Shown one piece after another: positions 1 through 7,913 of a DNA stretch of 60,568 bases (its first letter is position 1; each line of letters begins with the position of its first letter). A program made the position numbers and the translations under genes. The notes beneath the pieces were generated by a model. The model was given only the letters and a program-made list of their open reading frames with translations. It did no database searches and had not been told where the DNA came from. The stretch comes from Azospirillum brasilense (lineage in GTDB: Bacteria > Pseudomonadota > Alphaproteobacteria > Azospirillales > Azospirillaceae): assembly GCF_003349955.1 (NCBI RefSeq), contig NZ_QLKQ01000047.1, positions 1 to 60,568 on the forward strand. The letters are read 5' to 3'.

Positions 1-1
1 C

Positions 2-1474
2 TTCGGGGTGGTGGTGGGCACGCTGGTCATCGGGGTGGGCACCGCGTGGCTGGTCACCATGTGCCGCTTCCCCGGCAGCCGTACGCTGGAATGGGCGCTG
101 CTGCTGCCGATGGCGGTGCCGGCCTACGTCATGGCGTACGTCTACACCGACCTGCTCCAGTTCGTCGGCCCGGTGCAGACCGCGCTGCGCGAGGTTTTCC
201 ACTGGTCGCGGCGGGATTACTGGTTTCCGGACATCCGTACGCTCGAGGGTGCGGCGTTGATGATGACGCTGGTGCTCTACCCGTACGTCTATCTGCTGTC
301 GCGCGCCGCCTTCCTGGAGCAGTCCGTCTGCGTGCTGGAGGTCAGCCGTACGCTCGGCCGCGGCCCGTGGCGCAGTTTCTTCACGGTGGCGCTGCCGCTG
401 GCCCGCCCCAGCATCGTCGCCGGTCTGGCGCTGGTGCTGATGGAGGTGCTGGCCGATTTCGGCACCGTGCAGTATTTCGCGGTGAACACCTTCGTCACCG
501 GCATCTACCGGACATGGTTCGCCATGGGGCAGCCGGTGGCGGCGGCGCAGCTGGCCGCCGTGCTGATGATGTTCGTCCTGGTGCTGGTGCTGATGGAGCG
601 CTGGTCGCGCCGGCAGGCCCGTTACCACCACACCACCACCCGCTACCGCCGTCTGCCCAAGCATGAGCTGAAGGGCTGGCGCGCCGCCGCCGCCATGACG
701 GCCTGCGGGCTGCCGCTGCTGCTCGGCTTCCTGTTGCCCGCCGGGCTGCTGGTGCGCATGGCGGTCACCGCGGGGGATCAGGCCTTCGGGCCGGTGTTCC
801 TGACGCTGGCCCGCAACAGCTTCACGCTGGCGGCGCTGGCCGCGGTTCTGGCGGTGTCGCTGGCGCTGGTCCTGGCCTACGGGCAGCGGCTGCGCCCGAC
901 GCCGCTGCTGAAGGGCGCGGTGCGGGTCGCCGCCATGGGCTACGCCATTCCCGGCTCGGTGATCGCGGTCGGCGTGCTGATTCCCTTCGCCCATCTCGAC
1001 AACGCCGTCGACGCCTTCATGCGCCAGACCTTCGGCGTGTCCACCGGGCTGCTGCTGAGCGGCACCATCGCGGCGGTGCTGTTCGCCTATCTGGTCCGCT
1101 TCCTGGCGGTGTCCTTCAACACGATCGAGGCCAGCCTGGGCAAGATCCGCCCGACGATGGACTTCGCCTCGCGCGTGCTCGGCCACACGGCGGGGCGGAC
1201 GCTGATCCGGGTGCACGCGCCGATCATGTGGGGCAGCCTGCTGACCGCCGGCCTGCTGGTCTTCGTCGACGTGATGAAGGAACTGCCGGCGACGATGATC
1301 GTCCGGCCCTTCAACTTCGACACGCTGGCGGTGCGGGTCTACACGCTGGCCTCCGACGAGCGGCTGACCGAGGCCGCCACCGGGGCGCTGGCCATCGTGG
1401 CGGTCGGCATCGTGCCGGTGATCCTGCTCAGCCTGTCCATCAGCCGCTCCCGTCCCGGCCAGACCGACGAGTGA
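2..1474 (+). CDS. Ferric iron ABC transporter permease, FbpB type (5' end outside window)
   Basis: Inner-membrane permease of a binding-protein-dependent transporter, very likely for ferric iron. The visible part is about 490 residues, highly hydrophobic, and holds two permease halves. Each half carries an EAA-type loop that would contact the ATPase: one near residues 113-140 of the visible part (EVSRTLGRGPW) and one near 376-400 (EASLGKIRPTMDFASRVLG). This fused two-domain layout is typical of FbpB/AfuB/SfuB proteins. The frame is open to the left edge, so the GTG at base 8 is probably internal and the true start lies upstream. A matching ferric-iron binding protein lies nearby at 2607-3635 on the other strand, which supports the substrate call. 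No ATPase gene is visible here; it may lie upstream. Confidence 0.85.
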   Translation, partial: FGVVVGTLVIGVGTAWLVTMCRFPGSRTLEWALLLPMAVPAYVMAYVYTDLLQFVGPVQTALREVFHWSRRDYWFPDIRTLEGAALMMTLVLYPYVYLLSRAAFLEQSVCVLEVSRTLGRGPWRSFFTVALPLARPSIVAGLALVLMEVLADFGTVQYFAVNTFVTGIYRTWFAMGQPVAAAQLAAVLMMFVLVLVLMERWSRRQARYHHTTTRYRRLPKHELKGWRAAAAMTACGLPLLLGFLLPAGLLVRMAVTAGDQAFGPVFLTLARNSFTLAALAAVLAVSLALVLAYGQRLRPTPLLKGAVRVAAMGYAIPGSVIAVGVLIPFAHLDNAVDAFMRQTFGVSTGLLLSGTIAAVLFAYLVRFLAVSFNTIEASLGKIRPTMDFASRVLGHTAGRTLIRVHAPIMWGSLLTAGLLVFVDVMKELPATMIVRPFNFDTLAVRVYTLASDERLTEAATGALAIVAVGIVPVILLSLSISRSRPGQTDE

Positions 1475-1577
1475 GGCTGTTGCCCCCGCCGCAACAGTGT
1501 TGAGCAGCGCTGGGGCTTTATCCGGCGGTCCGGAAAGAATACCTCTCTCTCAGCACACTGCTTGAGGAGAGCGTCCG

Positions 1578-2426
1578 ATGACCGCCGAAACCGTCCGCCC
1601 CGTCCTGACCGCCGTCGAAGGCATGGAGGCGTCCGACGGGGCCGGCGTGCGCATGACCCGCATGGTCGGCACGCCGCGCCTGCGCATGCTCGACCCCTTC
1701 CTGATGCTGGATTACTTCGGCTCCGACACGCCGCAGGACTATCTGGCCGGCTTCCCAGACCACCCGCACCGCGGTTTCGAGACGGTCACCTACATGCTGG
1801 CCGGCCGCATGCGCCATTGGGACAACCACGGCCACGAGGGGGTGATCGAGACCGGCGGCGTGCAGTGGATGACCGCCGGGCGCGGCGTGATCCATTCCGA
1901 GATGCCGGAGCAGACCGAAGGGTTGATGAAGGGCTTCCAGCTCTGGATCAACCTGCCGGCGCGGCTGAAGATGTCGGAGCCCGCCTACCAGGAGTTCGCC
2001 GCCGACCGCATCCCGGTCGAGACGCGCGAGGGCGGGACCACGGTGACGGTGATCGCCGGCACCACCGGCAACGGCACCGCCGGCCCGGTGCGCAGCGGCC
2101 CGACGGAGGCCCGCTATTTCGACGTCAGTCTGCCGGCGGGTGCCACCTTCTCCGAGCCGGTGCCCGCCGGCCACGCGGCGGCGCTGGTGGTCTTCGAAGG
2201 ATCGGTGGTGGCACCCGGCAGCTCCGTCCGGCTGGGCGGGCCGCGGGTGCTGGTGCTGGGCGAGGGCGACCGGGCGGAGATCACCGCCGGCCCGTCCGGC
2301 GCGCGCTTCCTGCTGCTCTCCGGCCGTCCGCTCGGCGAGCCGGTGGCCTGGGGCGGCCCCTTCGTCATGAACAGCCGCGAGGAGGTGATGCAGGCCTACC
2401 GCGACTATGAAGAGGGAAAATTCTAG
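1578..2426 (+). CDS. Pirin family protein
   Basis: A 282-residue bicupin protein of the pirin family. Pirins bind one metal ion in the N-terminal cupin; some bacterial members have quercetinase activity and others bind metabolic enzymes, so the role cannot be fixed from sequence. The metal ligands are all present: H62 and H64 in HPHRGFET, then H106 and E108 in GVIHSEMPE, with the spacing of the human protein (H56, H58, H101, E103). The conserved stretch DPFLMLDYFG lies at residues 39-48. The ATG follows a GAGGAG ribosome site. It lies between the iron permease and the convergent iron-binding protein gene. Confidence 0.9.
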   Translation: MTAETVRPVLTAVEGMEASDGAGVRMTRMVGTPRLRMLDPFLMLDYFGSDTPQDYLAGFPDHPHRGFETVTYMLAGRMRHWDNHGHEGVIETGGVQWMTAGRGVIHSEMPEQTEGLMKGFQLWINLPARLKMSEPAYQEFAADRIPVETREGGTTVTVIAGTTGNGTAGPVRSGPTEARYFDVSLPAGATFSEPVPAGHAAALVVFEGSVVAPGSSVRLGGPRVLVLGEGDRAEITAGPSGARFLLLSGRPLGEPVAWGGPFVMNSREEVMQAYRDYEEGKF

Positions 2427-2541
2427 AGCGAATTTTCATTCGCTTTAGACTCACACGGCCTCATTTGCCGGCCGGGCTTCGGCCGCATGTGCGGCCGGGT
2501 CCGCCGTCGCGGTCCAAAGCGGATTGCAATCCGCTTTAAAT
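2421..2541. repeat. Intergenic palindromic block
   Basis: This gap between two convergent genes holds two AT-rich inverted repeats around a GC-rich centre. The first is AGCGAA / TTCGCT at 2427-2444 with a six-base loop. The second is a perfect 22-base palindrome at 2516-2537 (half-site AAAGCGGATTG). Both halves share the AAAGCG/CGCTTT theme, so the block may be one dispersed repeat element or a pair of protein-binding sites. Neither palindrome is followed by a good T-run on the plus strand. Confidence 0.5.
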
Positions 2542-2542
2542 T

Positions 2543-2584
2543 TTACAAAAGAAAAGGGCGCGTCTCCACCGCTGGGACGCGCCC
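2543..2584 (-). terminator. Rho-independent terminator of the iron-binding protein gene
   Basis: Read on the minus strand, GGGCGCGTC (2584-2576) pairs with GACGCGCCC (2564-2556), a perfect nine-base stem with an eleven-base loop, followed at once by TTTTCTTTTG. It starts about 20 bases downstream of the stop codon of the gene ending at 2607. Confidence 0.8.
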
Positions 2585-2606
2585 CTTCGCTACGCCGGAC
2601 GGTGGC

Positions 2607-3635
2607 TTACTTCCAGCCGGCGCGATCCATGATCTTCAGAGCCTCGGCGTTGTTCTTGCCGTAGACGGCGGCGTTCAGCGGGTCTTCCTTGAACTTGCCC
2701 CAGGTGACCAGCACCGGCGCGGTCTCGGCCCCGGCGACGATCGGGTACTCGTAGTTCTTCTCCGTGAACATCTTCTGGGCCTCGGGGCTGACCAGATACT
2801 CCAGGAACTGGATGGCCTGCTCCTTGTTCGGCGCGTTCTTCATGACGCCGGCGCCGGAGACGTTCACGTGGGTGCCGCGACCGTCCTGGTTGGGGAAGAT
2901 CACGCCCAGCTTCTCCGCGATGGCCTTGTCCTCCGGCTTGGCGGAGGAGGCGATGCGGGCGAAGTAGTAGGTGTTGGTCACGGCCACGTCGCCTTCGTTG
3001 GCGGCCACGCCCTTGATCTGGTCGGTGTCGCCGCCCTGCGGCTTGCGCGCCATGTTGGCGACGACGCCCTTGGCCCACTCCTCGGTCGCCTTCTCGCCGT
3101 GGGCGGCGAGCAGCGAGCCGACGAGCGACTGGTTGTAGACGCTGGTCGAGGAGCGGACGAGGACGCGGTCCTTCCACTTCGGGTCGGCCAGCTCCTCGTA
3201 GGTCTTGATCTCGTCCGGCTTCACCGAGGCCTTGTTGTAGACCAGGATGCGGGCGCGCTTGGAGATGCCGAACCAATGGCCTTCCGGCTCGCGCAGGTGG
3301 GCCGGGATGGCCTCCTCCATGACCTTGGAGCGGGTCGGCTGGAGCAGGCCGGCCTCCTGGGCGCGCCACAGGCGGCCGGCGTCGACGGTGATGAACACGT
3401 CGGCGGGGCTGTTGCCGCCTTCGGTCTTCATCCGCTCGATCAGCTCCTCTTCCTTGCCCTCGATGACGTTGATCTTGATGCCAGTCTTCTTGGTGAAGGC
3501 TTCGTAGAGGTCCTTGTCCACATCGTAATGGCGCGCGGAGTAGACGTTCACCTCGGCGGCGCTGGCGAGACCCGTCATGGTCAGCAGCGTGGCGGCGAAG
3601 GTGGCGGCGAACACGCCGCGCGATCCGATGTGCAT
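2607..3635 (-). CDS. Fe(3+) ABC transporter substrate-binding protein
   Basis: Periplasmic ferric-iron binding protein of the FbpA/FutA type, 342 residues. A signal peptide covers about residues 1-27 (hydrophobic core FAATFAATLLTMTGLASA, cleavage near ASA-AEV). The mature protein opens with the family pattern VNVYSARHYD, and the adjacent tyrosine pair Y223-Y224 (in NTYYFAR) matches the iron-coordinating tyrosines of this family. The permease at 2-1474 is the likely partner although it is on the other strand and separated by the pirin gene. A Fur-like operator lies about 100 bases upstream at 3735-3753, so iron repression is expected. The gene ends at a strong terminator. Confidence 0.92.
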   Translation of the reverse strand: MHIGSRGVFAATFAATLLTMTGLASAAEVNVYSARHYDVDKDLYEAFTKKTGIKINVIEGKEEELIERMKTEGGNSPADVFITVDAGRLWRAQEAGLLQPTRSKVMEEAIPAHLREPEGHWFGISKRARILVYNKASVKPDEIKTYEELADPKWKDRVLVRSSTSVYNQSLVGSLLAAHGEKATEEWAKGVVANMARKPQGGDTDQIKGVAANEGDVAVTNTYYFARIASSAKPEDKAIAEKLGVIFPNQDGRGTHVNVSGAGVMKNAPNKEQAIQFLEYLVSPEAQKMFTEKNYEYPIVAGAETAPVLVTWGKFKEDPLNAAVYGKNNAEALKIMDRAGWK

Positions 3636-3734
3636 CCTCGTGACTCCCGAAGTCTTGTCGGTTCACGCCCGCAATTGCGAAGCGTTCTCATGCGCCGACT
3701 TGACCATTCGGGGGGCGGGGTGTCAAGCGTGAAC

Positions 3735-3753
3735 GATAACCATTCTCAATATT
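3735..3753 (-). promoter_or_regulatory. Fur-box-like operator
   Basis: On the minus strand the site reads AATATTGAGAATGGTTATC. Against the 19-base E. coli Fur consensus GATAATGATAATCATTATC I count 14 matches. It lies in the divergent gap between the iron-binding protein gene (start 3635) and the gene starting at 3912. In Alphaproteobacteria the protein bound could be Fur, Mur or another Fur-family member. Confidence 0.55.
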
Positions 3754-3911
3754 CAAAAAGGATGCGGAGCGTGACGATCATCCGGGACTAACATGCCAAC
3801 CAAAGGTGTAAAGGCTTGTCCGCCTTTGGGGTATGCCTATAATCCGTTCGCGATCCCCGCCGTCGGGGAATCGCGAGCGGCCGAACAGGACGACAGATGG
3901 GGAGCGTCAGG

Positions 3912-4424
3912 ATGCGTTGGACAGGTCTCTTCGCTTTTGGTGCGGCGCTGCTGTCCGCGCTGGCCGCCACGCCGGCCTCCGCCGTCGACTTCTCCAAATC
4001 CGCCGCCGAGTACGGCCCGGAAGGCGCCTGGACCAGCCGGTGCGAGATCGACCGGATGACCGACACCAAGGTCTGCCGGCTGATGAACTACCGGCTGTTC
4101 GACGACGGCAAGGAGGTCGGCTTCGTGGCGCTGAGCGTCATCCCGACCGGCAACGACTACCACCTGTTCCTGACGACCAGCCAGGGCATGATCGACAACT
4201 GCGCCATCCGCGTCGACCGCCAGCCGCGCATCGAGACGCAGATCGCCACGCTGAACATGTGCATGTTCCCGAACTTCGTGTCGGGCCGCGTGGTCGACCA
4301 GTTCCGCAACGGCTCCACGGTGCTGGTCCGCGTGAACTTCCTGCGCGCCGGCAAGCGCGACATCGACTTCCCGTTGAACGGCTTCTCGCGCAACTTCGAA
4401 GAGATGCAGCGCAGCCTGCAGTGA
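3912..4424 (+). CDS. Secreted IalB-like protein
   Basis: A 170-residue exported protein resembling the invasion-associated locus B (IalB) family, whose exact function is not settled. It has a signal peptide (about residues 1-25, LFAFGAALLSALAATPASA) and the family's paired cysteines: C-E-I and C-R-L in the N-terminal half, then C-A-I and C-M-F, which probably form disulphides. The conserved middle reads GMIDNCAIRVD. I chose the ATG at 3912 because GGAG lies eight bases upstream; an in-frame ATG at 3897 would add five residues. It is divergent from the iron-binding protein gene and may share its regulatory gap. Confidence 0.65.
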   Translation: MRWTGLFAFGAALLSALAATPASAVDFSKSAAEYGPEGAWTSRCEIDRMTDTKVCRLMNYRLFDDGKEVGFVALSVIPTGNDYHLFLTTSQGMIDNCAIRVDRQPRIETQIATLNMCMFPNFVSGRVVDQFRNGSTVLVRVNFLRAGKRDIDFPLNGFSRNFEEMQRSLQ

Positions 4425-4445
4425 CCGGACGAACCGGGCGGCACC

Positions 4446-4485
4446 AACAAAAACGGCGCGGAGTGATCCGCGCCGTTGTCGTTTG
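4446..4485. terminator. Bidirectional terminator between convergent genes
   Basis: AACGGCGCGGA (4452-4462) pairs perfectly with TCCGCGCCGTT (4467-4477) around a four-base loop. On the minus strand it is followed by TTTTTGTT, so it should terminate cobT well. On the plus strand the tail is GTCGTTTG, weaker, and would serve the IalB-like gene. Confidence 0.7.
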
Positions 4486-4519
4486 TGCCGCTGTCGTTTG
4501 TGCTGTTGTCGTTTCCGGT
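4475..4519. repeat. Three tandem 15-base repeats
   Basis: Three imperfect units, GTTGTCGTTTGTGCC, GCTGTCGTTTGTGCT and GTTGTCGTTTCCGGT, follow the terminator hairpin and end about 14 bases before the cobT stop codon. No gene is seen in them. Confidence 0.7.
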
Positions 4520-4532
4520 CCGGGCGCCGGCC

Positions 4533-6398
4533 TCAGCGCCAGCCGCTGCGGCCCCGGCGGTCGTCCTCGTCGAACAGCTCGGCCAGCTTGTTCATCATGG
4601 TGCCGCCCAACTGCTCGGCGTCCACGATGGTGACGGCGCGGCGGTAGTAGCGGGTCACGTCGTGGCCGATGCCGATGGCCACCAGCTCCACCGGCGAGCG
4701 GGTCTCGATGTACTCGATCACCTGCCGCAGGTGCCGTTCCAGATAGTTGCCGGCGTTGACCGAGAGGGTCGAATCGTCCACCGGCGCGCCGTCGGAGATC
4801 ACCATCAGGATCCGCCGCTGCTCGGGCCGCCCGATCAGACGGTTGTGCGCCCACATCAGCGCCTCGCCGTCGATGTTCTCCTTCAGGATGCCTTCGCGCA
4901 GCATCAGGCCGAGATTCTTGCGGGCGCGGCGCCAGGGCTGGTCGGCGTCCTTGTAGATGATGTGGCGCAGGTCGTTCAGGCGGCCGGGGTTGGCGGGCTT
5001 GCCCGAGGCGATCCAGTGCTCGCGCGCCTGTCCACCCTTCCAGGCGCGGGTGGTGAAGCCCAGCACCTCCACCTTGACCGCGCAGCGCTCCAGCGTGCGG
5101 GCCAGGATGTCGGCGCTCATCGCGGCGATGGAGATCGGCCGACCGCGCATCGAGCCGGAATTGTCGATCAGCAGCGACACCACCGTGTCGCGGAAGTCCA
5201 TCTCCTTCTCCTTCTTGAAGGAGAGGGGGAGGACCGGGTTCACGACGATGCGGGCGAGACGGGCGGCGTCGAGGATGCCGTCGTCCAGGTCGAACTCCCA
5301 CGACCGCTGTTGCTTGGCCAGCAGGCGGCGCTGCAGGCGGTTGGCCAGCTTGGAGATCACGCCCTGGAGATGGACGAGCTGCTGGTCGAGCATGTGGCGC
5401 AGCCGGGCCAGCTCCTCCGGGTCGCACAGCTCGGCGGCGTCGACCACCTCGTCGAAGCGGGTGGTGAAGGGCTTGTAGGCGTTGGGGTCGGGCTCGTTGC
5501 GGCCGCGCGCCTCCGGACGCCAGGGCTGGCCGGGGCCGGCGGGCTCCTCCGCCCCCTCGCCCTGGCCCATCTCGGTGTCGCCCTCCTCGCCGGTGCCCTC
5601 CTCGGCCTGCTCGCCCTGGTCGGACTCCTGCGTCTCCTGCGAGGTCATCGATTCGGCCTGGCTCTGGGTGTCGTCCTCACCCTGGGTCTGGCCCTTGTTC
5701 GGCTCGTTCTCGTTCTCGCCGGAGTCGCGCTCGTCCTCTTCCGGCTCCTGCGGCTCGTCGGGGTCGTTGCCGACCTCCATGTCCAGTTCTGTCAGCAGCT
5801 TGCGCACGGCGCGGGCGTAGGCATCCTGATCGGCCATGTGGCCGGCGAGTCCGTGCAGGTCCTTGCCCAGCCGCTCCTCGATCCAGCCGCGCCACAGGCT
5901 GACCGCGTGCTCGGCGGCCGGGGGCGGGGCGGCGCCGGTCATCGCCTCGCGGGCGATCAGGCGCAGCACCTCGGGCAGGGGAACCTGCTCGCGCTCCTCC
6001 AGCCGCTCGAAGCCCTGCTTGTGGTAGCGCTCGTCCAGCGCCGCCTCCAGGTTGGCGGCCACGCCGGGCATGTGGCTGGCGCCCAGGGCCTCGCAGCGGG
6101 CCTGCTCCAGCGCGTCGTAGGCGGCGCGGGCGCTGTCGCCCAGCGGCATGCGCTGGAGATGGACGGCGTTGTCGTGGAAGCGCAGCCGCAGCGACACGGC
6201 GTCTGCGGCGCCGCGCAGCGTCGCGACGTCGTGCGGGTTCAGGTCGCGCGCCGGGGTGGGGATGCGCACGCGCAGGCCGGCGACGCCGGGCGGCTCGGTG
6301 GAGAAGCCCACCTGCACGTCGGCCCGGCGGGAGAGGGCCCGCACCGCGGCGGCGGTGGAGCGCTTGAAGGCCTCGACGGGGTTTTCACGGTCGGTCAT
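4533..6398 (-). CDS. cobT: Aerobic cobaltochelatase subunit CobT
   Basis: Large accessory subunit of the ATP-dependent cobaltochelatase (CobN-CobS-CobT), which inserts cobalt into hydrogenobyrinic acid a,c-diamide in aerobic B12 synthesis. It has 621 residues, usual for the family. The N-terminal helical part is followed by a long acidic Glu/Gln/Asp linker (about residues 215-290) and a C-terminal von Willebrand A domain with the MIDAS motif D412-N-S-G-S416 that binds magnesium and docks the AAA ring. Its partner cobS lies upstream on the same strand at 6836-7840, but a nuclease-like fragment and repeats sit between them. This gene must not be confused with the phosphoribosyltransferase also called cobT (59448-60476). 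Confidence 0.95.
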   Translation of the reverse strand: MTDRENPVEAFKRSTAAAVRALSRRADVQVGFSTEPPGVAGLRVRIPTPARDLNPHDVATLRGAADAVSLRLRFHDNAVHLQRMPLGDSARAAYDALEQARCEALGASHMPGVAANLEAALDERYHKQGFERLEEREQVPLPEVLRLIAREAMTGAAPPPAAEHAVSLWRGWIEERLGKDLHGLAGHMADQDAYARAVRKLLTELDMEVGNDPDEPQEPEEDERDSGENENEPNKGQTQGEDDTQSQAESMTSQETQESDQGEQAEEGTGEEGDTEMGQGEGAEEPAGPGQPWRPEARGRNEPDPNAYKPFTTRFDEVVDAAELCDPEELARLRHMLDQQLVHLQGVISKLANRLQRRLLAKQQRSWEFDLDDGILDAARLARIVVNPVLPLSFKKEKEMDFRDTVVSLLIDNSGSMRGRPISIAAMSADILARTLERCAVKVEVLGFTTRAWKGGQAREHWIASGKPANPGRLNDLRHIIYKDADQPWRRARKNLGLMLREGILKENIDGEALMWAHNRLIGRPEQRRILMVISDGAPVDDSTLSVNAGNYLERHLRQVIEYIETRSPVELVAIGIGHDVTRYYRRAVTIVDAEQLGGTMMNKLAELFDEDDRRGRSGWR

Positions 6399-6445
6399 GG
6401 CGGGCTGTCTTGGGTCTGCGTCCGGCGGTCGTCGGACAAGATTGA

Positions 6446-6480
6446 CACGGATTTCACGGACGAAGCACGGATTTCACGGA
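6446..6480 (+). repeat. Left pair of CACGGATTTCACGGA repeats
   Basis: Two perfect copies of the 15-base unit CACGGATTTCACGGA at 6446-6460 and 6466-6480, start-to-start 20 bases. They flank the 3' side of the GxxExxY gene fragment and are mirrored by an inverted pair on its other side. Confidence 0.9.
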
Positions 6481-6489
6481 TGTTCGCCG

Positions 6490-6750
6490 TTACGGCAGGA
6501 CACGGGCGAAGGTGAGGCTGGAGCCACCGAAATTGAACAACAGGCCGACCGGCAATCCGCTGGCGTGAAGATAATTGATGACCTGCCGTTTGTGCGGCGG
6601 CGCCAGCGCGTCGGCGACCTTCAACTCCACGATGACGCGGCGCGCCACCACGATGTCGGCGAAGTAGGTGCCGACGTTCGAGCCCTTGTAGCCGATCTGG
6701 AATGGAACCTCCTGTTCCGCATCCAGGCCGCGCTCGAGAGTGACCCTCAT
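6490..6750 (-). pseudogene. GxxExxY family protein, N-terminally truncated
   Basis: The 86-residue product matches the C-terminal two thirds of GxxExxY proteins (PDDEXK nuclease-like fold). Visible family landmarks are EVPFQIGYKG, then D-I-V-V-ARRVIVELK, which carries the D...E-x-K core, followed by ALAPPHKRQVINYLHASGL and GLLFNFG. Family members are usually about 120-130 residues and begin with a segment containing the name-giving G-x-x-E-x-x-Y motif; that segment is absent, and the frame instead begins at an ATG overlapping the 15-base repeat. It lies between cobS and cobT, which are normally adjacent, so the unit looks inserted. It could be a decayed gene or a short functional variant. The family's role is unknown to me. 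Confidence 0.7.
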
Positions 6751-6785
6751 CCGTGAAATCCGTGCCCAGATCCGTGAAATCCGTG
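6750..6785 (-). repeat. Right, inverted pair of the same 15-base repeat
   Basis: Two perfect copies of TCCGTGAAATCCGTG (reverse complement of the left unit) at 6750-6764 and 6771-6785, start-to-start 21 bases. With the left pair they form an inverted frame around the GxxExxY fragment. The start codon of that fragment overlaps the first unit. Confidence 0.9.
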
Positions 6786-6835
6786 TTGTCCTGTTGCCGG
6801 GGAGGCTGTGGTCCCGGGGGACGGGGCGCCCCCCG

Positions 6836-7840
6836 TCACACCAGGTTCGCCTGCACCCCCGTCTCCGGCAGTTCGGTGCCGAAGCAGCGCTGGTAGTATT
6901 CGGCGACGGTCGGCCGCTCCACCTCGTCGCACTTGTTCAGGAAGGTGATCCGGAACGCGAAGGCGATGTCGTTGAAGATGTTGGCGTTCTGCGCCCAGGT
7001 GATGACCGTGCGCGGGCTCATCACGGTGGAGATGTCGCCGTTGATGAAGCCGGCGCGGGTCAGGTCGGCCAGACGCACCATCGACGCCACGGTCTTGCGC
7101 CCGGCCTCGCTGTCGTATTCCGGCACCTTGGAGGCGACGATCTTCACCTCGGCGTCCACCGGCAGGTAGTTCAGCGTCGCCACGATGTTCCAGCGGTCCA
7201 TCTGGCCCTGGTTGATCTGCTGCGTGCCGTGGTAGAGGCCGGTGGTGTCACCCAGGCCGACGGTGTTCGCCGTGGCGAACAGGCGGAAGGCCGGGTGCGG
7301 GCGGATGACGCGGTTCTGGTCGAGCAGGGTCAGCTTGCCTTCCACCTCCAGCACGCGCTGGATCACGAACATCACGTCGGGGCGGCCCGCGTCATACTCG
7401 TCGAAGACCAGCGCGCAGGCGTGCTGCAGCGCCCAGGGCAGGATGCCTTCGCGGTATTCCGTCACCTGGACGCCGTCGCGCAGGACGATGGCGTCCTTGC
7501 CCATCAGGTCGATGCGGCTGATGTGGCTGTCCAGGTTGATGCGGATGCAGGGCCAGTTCAGGCGCGCGGCCACCTGTTCGATGTGGGTGGACTTGCCGGT
7601 CCCGTGATAGCCCTGGACCATGACGCGGCGGTTGTAGGCGAAGCCAGCCAGGATCGCGAGCGTCGTGTCGCGGTCGAAGCGGTAGGCTTCGTCGATGTCC
7701 GGCACATGCTCCGTGCGCTGGCTGAAGGCCGGCACCTGCATGTCGCTGTCGATGCCGAACACTTGACGCACCGACAGGGTGATGTCGGGAACGTGATCGA
7801 ACAGGGCCGAGCTGGCCTGGGTGGCTCCTTGAGAAGGCAT
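6836..7840 (-). CDS. cobS: Aerobic cobaltochelatase subunit CobS
   Basis: AAA+ ATPase subunit of the CobNST cobaltochelatase, 334 residues, full length. It forms a ring with CobT and powers cobalt insertion by CobN. The Walker A motif is G77-YHGTGK-S84; Walker B follows as ALVFDEYDAG near residue 140, and the sensor region reads FRLFATANTVGLGD. The gene is transcribed towards cobT, from which it is separated by the GxxExxY insertion (about 440 bases between stop of cobS and start of cobT). The J-domain gene lies 73 bases upstream on the same strand and may be co-transcribed. No cobalamin riboswitch is visible upstream. Confidence 0.95.
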   Translation of the reverse strand: MPSQGATQASSALFDHVPDITLSVRQVFGIDSDMQVPAFSQRTEHVPDIDEAYRFDRDTTLAILAGFAYNRRVMVQGYHGTGKSTHIEQVAARLNWPCIRINLDSHISRIDLMGKDAIVLRDGVQVTEYREGILPWALQHACALVFDEYDAGRPDVMFVIQRVLEVEGKLTLLDQNRVIRPHPAFRLFATANTVGLGDTTGLYHGTQQINQGQMDRWNIVATLNYLPVDAEVKIVASKVPEYDSEAGRKTVASMVRLADLTRAGFINGDISTVMSPRTVITWAQNANIFNDIAFAFRITFLNKCDEVERPTVAEYYQRCFGTELPETGVQANLV

Positions 7841-7913
7841 GGGAGGTTCTTATCGTTCCAACGTGTCTGTTGTCGGGGCCGCCCGGCCAATCTGGTCCGG
7901 CCAACCGTCGGGG

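Noticed and set aside
4476..6515. A 679-codon plus-strand frame opposite cobT
   Set aside because: cobT has an intact MIDAS motif and family length; the other frame is a mirror artefact of GC bias.
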